DNA from: Candidatus Rhabdochlamydia sp.
GTDB lineage: Bacteria; Chlamydiota; Chlamydiia; Chlamydiales; Rhabdochlamydiaceae
Direction of reading: 5' to 3'
DNA: 20,340 bases
Assembly: GCA_030044075.1 (NCBI GenBank)
Contig: JASHWM010000015.1
Coordinates: 1-20,340, forward strand
Part shown: piece by piece, positions 1 through 8,300 of the stretch
Numbering within the stretch: position 1 is the first letter of the stretch
Layout: each line of letters begins with the position of its first letter
Notes under the pieces: model-generated
Seen by the model: only the letters and a program-made list of their open reading frames with translations
What the model was told of the DNA's origin: nothing
Database searches by the model: none
Position numbers and translations under genes: made by a program

Positions 1-1766
1 GAAAGGAATATCTGGACATAGGGGAGGTCTTCGTTTGAGATCTCGGGAAGGTCAAAGAGAAGGTCGACGTAGAGGATGTGGTTTGTGAAGCAGTCGTGAT
101 GAAATACCTTAAGAGTATTTTGTGTATGTTCTTTTAAGTGAAATTGCCTGCCGAATTTAGGGACATCTTCCAAAGTGACCTTGGGAAGGCAGTCAATGCT
201 TTGCTTTTGAGATTCTTTTTGAAAATGCTCGAGATCTTCGGTTTGTTTGATGATGTGCTTGGTCTGTATGTCATCAAAGGTCTTTTGAAGCTCTTCGAGC
301 TTCCTTTTTTCTTCCAGTTCTTCCTGTGCAGCAAGATGGATGCTTGGCACCATTGTCACGCGGACATAGTGGGGATTGGCAAGGAAGTATTTTTTGATAA
401 GCGCCGGAAGGTAATGAGGGTCTTTGGTTTTTCGGATCAGCACTTCGAAATGCTTATGGATCGTCAAGGCGCTTTCAGGTGCGCATCCATGTTGCTTGCC
501 AAGGCCAGACCGCATAAAAAGTGTCAGCCCAAAGGGAGAATGGTCCCCTGAAATTTCTGTTCGAGAAAATTCAAGCTGGTGAAGGGCCGATTCGATTTGC
601 TCCATCGGGATCCCTTCTTGAACGATCTCCTCTAAAGATCCAAATAGGAGCGCTTGGAGGTCCTCTGCGCTCTTTTTTTTGCATCCTTTAAAAATGAATT
701 CATACGGCACTTCGCTCATTTCGATGTCGATATATGCTTCCACATCTACGCAAAGATCTGAGTCGAGTAGCCTTTTTTTCAATAAAGAAGCATCTGTGTC
801 CATAAGGATGGAGTCAAGCAATGTCAGCGCGAGCACTTCTTCCTGCTCAAGGACATGTGCCGTGAGAAAACCAAAAACGACAATTGTCTTATTAGAAATG
901 TCGTCTGTTTCATTTACTGGATATTCACTTGTTTTGTAGATCGGCTTTGCAAATCTTTTTTGTTTGGGGAGGGAAGGGATTTGGCTTAGTTTTGGTGCAT
1001 TCTTTAGAGCTTTCTCTTCGATAAAATCAAGATGCTTTTTGAGCGGCAGGTTCCCATAAAAGAAAAAAAGGCATCTGCTTGGATGGTAATAGGTCTCGTG
1101 AAAATCGATGAGCTGTTCATAGGTGAGGGAAGGGATGACTTTCGGATCGCCCCCTGAATTAAAACGGTAGGGGAGGTCTGGGAACAAGCTTTCAGTGACC
1201 TCATGCCAAAGACGGGAGTCCACAGAAGACATGCTCCCTTTCATTTCATTAAAGACGATCCCCTTGTTCTCGATAGGACTTTTGGGGTTTGCAGGGTCGG
1301 AAAATTCGATGCGGTGCCCTTCCTGCAAAAAGCTGAAATAGTCGAGCTTAGGGTGAAAGACCGCGTCTATATAGACCTCTAGAAGATTATAAAAATCTTT
1401 TACCACCTGGGTTGCCGCAGGGTAGCAGGTAAAATCGTTCCCAGTAAGGGCGTTCATGTAGGTGTTCAGGCTGCGCCTTCCCATCCCGAAAAAAGGGTCT
1501 TTGATCGGGTATTTTCTAGACCCGCACAAGACGGTGTGCTCGAGGATGTGGGCCACCCCATTGCTGCTGTCCGGGTGGGTCTTGAAGGAAAGACAAAATA
1601 AATTTTCAGGATCGTCATTCTCGATATGCATGATCTGGGCGCCGCTTGGCTCATGTACGATCTCGCGCAAGGTGCACTTAAGCTCAGTAATTTCTTGAAT
1701 TTTTGTTAAGTGAAAATTTTGATATGATTCATCCTGGTTTTTAAAAAAAAACATATGGTTGGCCAT
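1..1766 (-). CDS. M16C (PreP/falcilysin-like) zinc metallopeptidase, 3' end beyond window
   Basis: The first 588 codons of a peptidase, read right to left from an ATG at 1764-1766; the rest lies beyond the left edge. The inverted zinc motif HILEH is at residues 73-77 (two His ligands and the catalytic Glu76). It is followed by the family string around LCGSRKYPIKDPF and by NEMKG, whose Glu174 sits where M16C enzymes place the third zinc ligand, 97 residues after the second His. These motifs belong to the presequence protease / falcilysin / Cym1 subfamily, which degrades peptides inside a closed chamber and is normally near 970 residues. From memory it corresponds to chlamydial CT806 (insulinase family). 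It has no signal peptide, so it is probably cytoplasmic. No clear Shine-Dalgarno precedes the ATG at 1766; a second in-frame ATG lies at 1754. Family is certain, substrate is not. Confidence 0.93.
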   Translation of the reverse strand, partial: MANHMFFFKNQDESYQNFHLTKIQEITELKCTLREIVHEPSGAQIMHIENDDPENLFCLSFKTHPDSSNGVAHILEHTVLCGSRKYPIKDPFFGMGRRSLNTYMNALTGNDFTCYPAATQVVKDFYNLLEVYIDAVFHPKLDYFSFLQEGHRIEFSDPANPKSPIENKGIVFNEMKGSMSSVDSRLWHEVTESLFPDLPYRFNSGGDPKVIPSLTYEQLIDFHETYYHPSRCLFFFYGNLPLKKHLDFIEEKALKNAPKLSQIPSLPKQKRFAKPIYKTSEYPVNETDDISNKTIVVFGFLTAHVLEQEEVLALTLLDSILMDTDASLLKKRLLDSDLCVDVEAYIDIEMSEVPYEFIFKGCKKKSAEDLQALLFGSLEEIVQEGIPMEQIESALHQLEFSRTEISGDHSPFGLTLFMRSGLGKQHGCAPESALTIHKHFEVLIRKTKDPHYLPALIKKYFLANPHYVRVTMVPSIHLAAQEELEEKRKLEELQKTFDDIQTKHIIKQTEDLEHFQKESQKQSIDCLPKVTLEDVPKFGRQFHLKEHTQNTLKVFHHDCFTNHILYVDLLFDLPEISNEDLPYVQIFL

Positions 1767-1931
1767 AGAATATACGTGAATATCAATTGCTTTAGTATAT
1801 GAAAATAGTATTTAAAATTTGGGAAATGCGCAAGAAAAGAGAAAAGAAAAACGTAAATTTTTTATTGGCATTCTCATTAATTAGAAATTTTGTTAAAATT
1901 TCCTCTTTGAATTTAATTTTCATGTGTTTAA
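1767..1931. promoter_or_regulatory. Divergent intergenic promoter region (M16 peptidase / USP pair)
   Basis: An AT-rich 165-base gap between divergent genes. For the plus-strand genes a likely -10 is TGTTAAAAT at 1891-1899 (extended TGn plus TAAAAT), with a poor -35 (TTCTCA, 1871-1876, spacer 17). This would start transcription about 25 bases before the ATG at 1932. I found no convincing promoter for the minus-strand peptidase and no coding potential. Confidence 0.4.
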
Positions 1932-3059
1932 ATGAGCGTTTATTTTAATACTTTTATTTCAAATTGCGTACCTTTCTATAATGAAACAGATCCAGGCAGT
2001 GTTACTGATAATAAAATTTATGCATTTGTCGTGATCGGTAAGGTGCTCGAGGCGGTTGCACTCGTTTCGCTGCCGGTGATTGCTGCTGTTGCGCTAACAG
2101 TTGCGCCTTATGCTTGGTTTTTCCTGGCAGCTTCTGTAAGCGCCTTTGTGCTTGGGAAATTTTTGGCGAACATGTCCGATGATTCCCTGCCGCCCCCGCC
2201 TCCGCCCCCGCCCGGTGTGCACAGACCAATTGGTGTTCCCAATCATAGCGGGAAAGCCTGCTGGGCCATCTGTGTCATGCAGCTCATCATGCACGTCCCC
2301 TCTCTTGAGGAGGCCATCATGAACGCACCTGAATTTGCAGGGGATGATTACCGCGTCATCAAAGATTTTATCCAAAGATACCGCGCTTCCCAAGATGGCG
2401 GTGTTGCCATCCTTCCTAATTTCGACATGCGCGAGATCCACCAGGCTTTGGCAGTGCTTAATCCAGGCATCGATCCCGACGTGGGAAGAAATGGAGATGC
2501 CAGAGAAGGGCTTGCCGCTTTGACGCAACATCTTGCAGATGGATCAGGCGTGAACAATACTATTCATGAGGTCACTTTTTCTGGCGGCGCCTTAGATCAT
2601 CCTGATGCGATTATTCCGGTATGCCTTGCAAACCGAGATGCCAAAGGTTTCGATGGACTTTTTAGAGAATACTTCTTTCCTGAACAGGGTGATCACGGTG
2701 TTCCAAGAAGTAGAAAATTTGCAGACGATCCAAGAGAGTTTATCATCAACATGCAACGATTGACTTATGATTTTTCAGGAGGCCGTCTTAGAGTGAACAA
2801 GATCAGGGATAGGATCGATATTCCTGAGGAACTGGTGGTCGATGGGGATTGCTATGTCAATGATGAAGGGCAGAAAAGATATGTTTGCGATTTTTTCATC
2901 GAGCATAAAAATGGCGTGAACAATGGCCATTATGTCTGCTATGTCAAGCAGTCCGACGGTTGGATCAGATGCGATAACAACCGGGTCCAAATGATCACTG
3001 AAGAGCAAGCCAGGGATGCGATGGGTGTTGGCTATCTCTACCATTTTACAAAAGTGTAG
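1932..3059 (+). CDS. USP-like (C19) deubiquitinase with N-terminal hydrophobic anchor, paralog 1
   Basis: 375 residues. Residues 32-78 are strongly hydrophobic in two lobes (about 32-55 and 58-78), resembling the bilobed anchor of chlamydial Inc proteins. A run of eight prolines follows (87-94), then a compact catalytic domain. Motifs appear in USP order: Cys box GKACWAICVMQLI with Cys110 and the USP Gln seven residues later; the core strand around FIINMQRLTYD (270-280); and a His box with NNGHYVCYV (His333) and WIRCDNN (Asp348 as third catalytic residue). No CxxC pairs typical of the USP fingers occur between the Cys and His boxes, so this would be a fingerless USP. The Asn expected five residues before the Cys is at -6 (Asn104). 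Inferred role: a secreted, membrane-inserted enzyme removing ubiquitin or a ubiquitin-like protein from host targets. There is no Shine-Dalgarno. A tandem paralog starts 11 bases downstream. Confidence 0.72.
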   Translation: MSVYFNTFISNCVPFYNETDPGSVTDNKIYAFVVIGKVLEAVALVSLPVIAAVALTVAPYAWFFLAASVSAFVLGKFLANMSDDSLPPPPPPPPGVHRPIGVPNHSGKACWAICVMQLIMHVPSLEEAIMNAPEFAGDDYRVIKDFIQRYRASQDGGVAILPNFDMREIHQALAVLNPGIDPDVGRNGDAREGLAALTQHLADGSGVNNTIHEVTFSGGALDHPDAIIPVCLANRDAKGFDGLFREYFFPEQGDHGVPRSRKFADDPREFIINMQRLTYDFSGGRLRVNKIRDRIDIPEELVVDGDCYVNDEGQKRYVCDFFIEHKNGVNNGHYVCYVKQSDGWIRCDNNRVQMITEEQARDAMGVGYLYHFTKV

Positions 3060-3070
3060 CATTATATTTT

Positions 3071-4246
3071 ATGATTAAAATAGATAATTACCCTGCTGAA
3101 AAGCCTTATTTGTCTATCGAGACTCCTGAGAGGAACACTCAGCTCGATAACAAAGTCTATTTTTATGTAGGGCGCGTCCTTCAGGGAATTGCTGTTTCAG
3201 GAGCGATCGCGTCGATCGCCGCCTATTCATTTACTGCCATTATCCTTTCTACCCTCGTTATTTCTACCATTGCTGCGGTTACCTTATTTGTTATCGGGAC
3301 CATTTTTACAAATGCCTCCTTGCCCCTTCCTGAAGAGGAAAGGCCAAGGAATGTTTTAAGGCCGGCGAGGGTCTTTGTTGAAGGGCAGCCTGTAGGGATC
3401 GTAAACCGCTCAAATAACTGTTGGGCGATCAGCATGATGCAGCTTATCTTGCATACTCCAAGCTTGTGCGAGGAAATTGAGAATGGCGAAGGTTTTAGGG
3501 ATGACCAATTTCAGCCGCTTAGAGACTTTATTGCCGCTTACCGCGCCTCTTGCGGAAACCAGGAGTTTGTATCCGCCGAGGCCAAAGCGCAGAATATTAG
3601 GGAATGCCTCCACGTCCTCAACAATCATTTTTCACGAAATGGCCGCAGGCAGGAAGATGCAGGGGAGGCGATCCTGCAGATTCTAGGCCGTCTCCCGAAT
3701 GGGAGAAGTGTTTCTAATCAGATCCTGGAAACCAGGTCGAACGGAGGGCGTCAAGAGAGGTTTGACAGCATTATCTGTTTAGACCTCCCAGGACATAGGA
3801 ACGCTCCTTTTGAAGAGCTGTTTCCCCTTGCATTTCAAGGTTCTGCAAATGATCTTGTCTCAGGAGCAGAGATCACGAGCAGAATGATATTTCGCGATGG
3901 GGCGCCAAATGAGATGATGGTGCAGATCAACCGCTTTACTAATCAGGTGACTCCGAGGGGCGGCTTTAGGAGCGTCAAGCTCAATGAAGCGGTCGCGATA
4001 CCAGATGTCTTTGACCTGCCAGACGATGTTCTACCGGATGGGGCAGAGGAAGCGAGCTATGAATGCGATGGTTTTATCGAGCATAGGGGCGCCAGCAGCC
4101 AATATGGCCATTATGTGACCTATGTCAAGAAAGAGGGCATTTGGTGGCGTTGCAATGATGAGACGGTCACGGCAGTTCCTGAAGAGATTGTCAAACGTGC
4201 CAAAGGAAAAGGCTACATTTATCACTTTTCCAAAGTGGAGAAATAG
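3071..4246 (+). CDS. USP-like (C19) deubiquitinase with N-terminal hydrophobic anchor, paralog 2
   Basis: 391 residues, same architecture as the gene 11 bases upstream and presumably co-transcribed. Two hydrophobic lobes span about residues 30-80, followed by a short charged linker (no polyproline run), then the catalytic domain. The Cys box NRSNNCWAISMMQLI is closer to the USP consensus than in paralog 1: Asn112 is exactly five residues before Cys117. The core motif MMVQINRFTNQ (282-292) parallels the USP QLKRF strand. The His box has YGHYVTYV (His347), and WWRCNDETV supplies Asn362, as in USPs that use Asn as third residue. Both paralogs end GY(L/I)YHF(T/S)KV. Similarity between them is clear in motifs but low elsewhere, so the duplication is old. 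No zinc-finger Cys pairs and no Shine-Dalgarno. Catalytic competence looks likely; substrate (ubiquitin, NEDD8, ISG15 or other) is unknown. Confidence 0.75.
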   Translation: MIKIDNYPAEKPYLSIETPERNTQLDNKVYFYVGRVLQGIAVSGAIASIAAYSFTAIILSTLVISTIAAVTLFVIGTIFTNASLPLPEEERPRNVLRPARVFVEGQPVGIVNRSNNCWAISMMQLILHTPSLCEEIENGEGFRDDQFQPLRDFIAAYRASCGNQEFVSAEAKAQNIRECLHVLNNHFSRNGRRQEDAGEAILQILGRLPNGRSVSNQILETRSNGGRQERFDSIICLDLPGHRNAPFEELFPLAFQGSANDLVSGAEITSRMIFRDGAPNEMMVQINRFTNQVTPRGGFRSVKLNEAVAIPDVFDLPDDVLPDGAEEASYECDGFIEHRGASSQYGHYVTYVKKEGIWWRCNDETVTAVPEEIVKRAKGKGYIYHFSKVEK

Positions 4247-4279
4247 TGTGCCTTCAGTGTCTTTTTTCTAAAGGCACAC
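4246..4279. terminator. Inverted repeat between convergent genes
   Basis: GTGTGCCTT (4246-4254) pairs perfectly with AAGGCACAC (4271-4279), giving a 9-bp stem with a 16-base T-rich loop. It lies between the convergent USP pair and nrdB, where a shared terminator is expected. Neither strand has a T-tract directly after the stem, so it is not a textbook intrinsic terminator. Confidence 0.5.
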
Positions 4280-4286
4280 AGTCTGA

Positions 4287-5345
4287 TTACCAGCTTAAGT
4301 TAGCCGATGATTGATATTCTGTGACCCTCGTTTCAAAGAAGTTTTTCTCTTTTCCGAGGTCGATTGTCTCGCTCATCCAAGGGAATGGGTTCTTTGAGCG
4401 GTATTGGGCCTTCAGGCCGATCCTTTCCAGCCTACGGTCTGCAATATACTGGACATATTCGCGGAACATCGGAGCGGTAAGCCCCAAGATCCCTTTAGGA
4501 AGGCAATCTTGGGCGTATTGAATTTCGAGTTCAACCGCTTTCTTGACCTGTTCGACGATATGTGCTTGAAACTCTTCTGTCCAGATCTCTTTGTTCTCTT
4601 CTTTGATCTGGTTGATCAAATCTATACCAAAGTTGAGGTGGATGGTTTCATCGCGCAGGATATATTGGAACTGCTCGCCGATCCCTGTCATCTTGTTTTG
4701 TCTGTGAAACGATAGGATCATGACAAAACCGCTATAGAAGAAAATACCTTCCATAATGATGTAGAACCCAATGAGGTTCTCGAGGAATTTTTGGGCGCCT
4801 TCATTTGTTGCTGTCGAAAAATCTTCCTTCATGACAGCTTCTGTTAATTCCATTTCGAACTTGTCCTTGTCATGAATGGAATTGACCTCATTGTACATGT
4901 TGAACACTTCGCCCTGGTCTAGGGAAAGTGATTCGACGATATAATGAAATGTATGCGTGTGGATCGCTTCCTCGAATGCCTGCCGCAGAAGATACTGCCT
5001 CGCCTCGGGATTTGTGATGTGCTTGAAGATCGCAAGGACAATATTGTTTCCGACCAGGCTTTCCGCTGTGCTGAAAAAGCCAAGGTTGCGCATGATCACA
5101 CGTTTTTCATCGGCGCTGAGAACATTTGACTTCCACATCTCAATGTCCTTGGACATGGGGACCTCAGTGGGCATCCAGTGGTTTGCGCAGCCATTGATAT
5201 AGTGCTCCCAGGCCCATTTATATTTGAGGGGCATTAACTGGTTGACATCGACCTGGTTGTTGTTGATCAGCCGCTTTTCATTTGCCTTCACTCTTTTGGA
5301 GCTACTTTCTTTGCTCGTATCTAAATCCTCGTCAAAACTTAACAT
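4287..5345 (-). CDS. nrdB: Ribonucleoside-diphosphate reductase small subunit, class Ic (Mn/Fe, Phe variant)
   Basis: 352 residues. R2 subunit that generates the oxidant for deoxyribonucleotide synthesis by NrdA. All six metal ligands are present at chlamydial spacing: Glu95 (in STAESLVGN), Glu126 and His129 (in [10 protein letters not shown]), Glu199, Glu233 and His236 (in DETIH). The position that holds the radical tyrosine in standard class Ia enzymes is Phe133. This matches Phe127 of the C. trachomatis enzyme, where a Mn(IV)/Fe(III) centre replaces the tyrosyl radical. Tyr344 in the C-terminal tail corresponds to the electron-transfer tyrosine. The gene follows nrdA by 20 bases in one operon, with AAAGGA eight bases before its ATG. 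Cytoplasmic. Identification is secure; the metal content is inferred from the family. Confidence 0.98.
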   Translation of the reverse strand: MLSFDEDLDTSKESSSKRVKANEKRLINNNQVDVNQLMPLKYKWAWEHYINGCANHWMPTEVPMSKDIEMWKSNVLSADEKRVIMRNLGFFSTAESLVGNNIVLAIFKHITNPEARQYLLRQAFEEAIHTHTFHYIVESLSLDQGEVFNMYNEVNSIHDKDKFEMELTEAVMKEDFSTATNEGAQKFLENLIGFYIIMEGIFFYSGFVMILSFHRQNKMTGIGEQFQYILRDETIHLNFGIDLINQIKEENKEIWTEEFQAHIVEQVKKAVELEIQYAQDCLPKGILGLTAPMFREYVQYIADRRLERIGLKAQYRSKNPFPWMSETIDLGKEKNFFETRVTEYQSSANLSW

Positions 5346-5365
5346 AGGTATGGTCCTTTTTTAGT

Positions 5366-8300
5366 TTATTGGCAGCTTTCACAACCCTCTTCCAGGCTGC
5401 AACTGATTGGTTTTGGTTTTTCGGGAGCAGCGGACTTTTCTTCCTCTCTAGATACTTGGATGTTGCTGGAAGCTGATTTGCTCTTCATCCATCTTGGCTG
5501 CAGCCCTCTTTTGTTGATGTCGGTCGTCGATTTCTCAATTTGGGTTGCAGCAAGGGTCCTGAGGTAATAGTTGGTCTTCAGTCCTTTTTTCCAAGAGAGC
5601 ATATACATTTGGTGGAGTTTTTTTCCACTTGGTTCGGCAAGGTACATGTTCAGGGATTGTCCCATATCGATCCATTTTTGACGGCGGCTGGCGCATTCGA
5701 GGATCCATTCAGGATCGATCTCGAAGGCAGTAAGGAACACTCTTTTGACATCATCTGGGATGCGGTCGATCTGGGAGATCGATCCATCAAAGTACTTGAG
5801 GTCGTCGAGCATATCGTGGTCCCACAGGTCCAATTCTTTCAGACGGTCGACAAGAGATAGGTTCGGAATGGTGAACTCGCCAGAAAGGTTGGATTTCACG
5901 AACAGATGTTTGTACATCGGTTCGATCGACTGGGTAACGCCGGTGATATTTGAAATCGTCGCAGTTGGAGCGATTGCCATGGTATTGCTGTTCCTCATCC
6001 CGTGCTTTTTGACCGACTCCCTTACGGCAGTCCAATCAAGGGAGCTTGCTCGGTCGACCTCTAATGCCTCGCCCCTTTCTTTTTCTAGAAGAGCGATGGT
6101 GTCTTGAGGAAGCATCCCTCTGTCCCATTTGGAGCCTTTATAAGAGCTGTATGTACCCCGCTCTTTTGCAAGTTCGCTCGAGGCAAGGATCGCATAATAG
6201 GCGATCAGCTCCATGCTCCTGTCTGAAAAGGCGACTGCCTCATGGCTTGCATAGCTGATATTTTGCATATAGAGGGCATCTTGGAATCCCATCAGTCCAA
6301 GGCCTATTGGGCGATGGCGCAAGTTGGAGTTCTTTGCTTCTGCAGTAGGATAGAAGTTGATATCGATCACGTTGTCGAGCATGCGGACTGCTGTGCGAAC
6401 GGTGCTTGCAAGCTTTTTCTCGTCCAGTTTGCCTTTCTTCATGTGCTCGGCAAGGTTGACAGAGCCCAGGTTGCAAACAGCGGTCTCTTCTGCAGATGTG
6501 TTGAGGAGGATTTCTGTGCACAGGTTTGAGCTGTGGATGACGCCGGCATGGTCTTGCGGAGAGCGGATATTGGAAGGGTCTTTAAAGGTGATCCATGGAT
6601 GTCCTGTTTCAAAGAGCATGCTGAGCATTTTGCGCCAGAGCATCATGGCTTCGACTTTTTTATATAGTTTGAGCTTCCCTTGCTCGACCATCTTCTCATA
6701 TTCTTCGTACCGCTTTTCGAAGGCCTGCCCATACAAATCATGGAGGTCGGGCGTATCGGAAGGACTGAAGAGGGTCCACACCCCATTGTTTGCGACCCGC
6801 TTCATAAACAGGTCGGGGATCCAGTTGGCTGTGTTCATGTCGTGGGTGCGGCGTCTTTCATCTCCGGTATTTTTCCGAAGTTCCAAAAAGTCCTCGATGT
6901 CAAGGTGCCAGGTCTCGAGGTAGGCGCACATTGCGCCCTTGCGCTTGCCCCCGTTGTGGGCAAGGCCCGAAGTTGTCATGTAGGATTCGTCTCCTTCGAC
7001 TTCAAGGTCGAATACGACGGCTGACTGTGAGATTTGCTTGACGGAGTTCACGCGGCTAAAGACAAACCCTTCATGTGACAGCCAGTTATGCTTGGTAACG
7101 GGCTCGCAGCCTACTTTGTTTGCAAGCTCAGCAAATGCAGGGATGCGCAGATCGTAACTATGGCTTGTATTATTGAACTTTGCTTCCGATCTATCAGATC
7201 GAATGCCAGTATGGTTATGGTTGCGGACCCTTAAATTGCCTGAAGTGGGGACTCCAAAACGCAAAGATTGATAGCGGACGCCCTCAATGAGAGGAAGGGA
7301 TGTGTTGCTGAAAACGATCTCTTTTTCCCTGGAAATATGGCCATCAGTTTCCAGAATGCCTTGGAGCATCGCAAGAGCTTGCGGCCTTGGCAAATGTGCA
7401 AACCGGGGAGCAATGTGCTTATTTTTTTCATGATCATAAAGATCATCGTAATCAAACGGCAATGTAGGAGCTCCGCTTCCAATAAATTGGTCGTTTGTTG
7501 CATCGCGCACGACACCCCGTCCTGCCGCCCAGCGGATCTGGAGGTAAGTTTCGCCCCGTCCTGTTTCCCAATAGTGGATGCCCCTGTTAACGAGATACTG
7601 GCGCACAAATTCGAGGTGAAGGTCTTTTTGCGGGTTACCGGAAACACCCCATTCTAGGCCATCCTGTGACAAGTGGCCGTCTCCAAGCAAAATTCCATAA
7701 AGCCGTGCATCTTCTTCATCGAAGCTAGGGACGATTTGCGTCTCTTTTGGAATGACCTGTGCGACATAATCTCCTTTTTCAAGTTGACTAGCTTCCACCC
7801 ACTCGCATCGCACTTTTCCTTTATGTAACCAGGAAAGTGTGCGGTCGTTTGCCTGCTCCATAGGCACTCCTCGAATCGCATAGAAGGGGTGTCCTGCAGT
7901 AACTTTGAGAGGGTCCAGGGAGTGTTTGACGTCTACTTCCACCATTGGGTCCTTCTGATTGTAGACAAACTTTTGGGTCACTGACCTATATGTTCCGCTA
8001 ATCCCCAGGACTAAGTCTCCAATCGATAAATTGGCGATGGGCTGGATTCCACGCGCAGTAAAAACCCTTGTGTAGGGATCAAAACATTGGTTGACTGCGA
8101 CTGCTGTGTCGTTTGCGACTTTTAAGAAGGGGATCACGCCTTGGGAAGAGCCGTTTGTTCCCTTGATGCGAGACCCTGTTGCCCGTACGTTTGTCCAATC
8201 GTTCCCAATGCCGCCGGCCCATTTAGAAAGTTGTGCGTCGTCTGCCACGACTTTAAAAATGTGGGAGAGGTCGTCCATAACTGTGGAGAGGTAGCAGGAG

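Noticed and set aside
138..551. 137-codon open frame on the plus strand
   Set aside because: Antisense to the M16 peptidase, whose minus-strand translation is clearly a protein family member; no ribosome binding site or recognisable product.
2094..2531. 145-codon open frame antisense to USP paralog 1
   Set aside because: Composition is that of a shadow frame; the sense strand carries the catalytic motifs.
6357..6923. 188-codon open frame on the plus strand inside nrdA
   Set aside because: Antisense to the strongly conserved NrdA core; no homology recognised.
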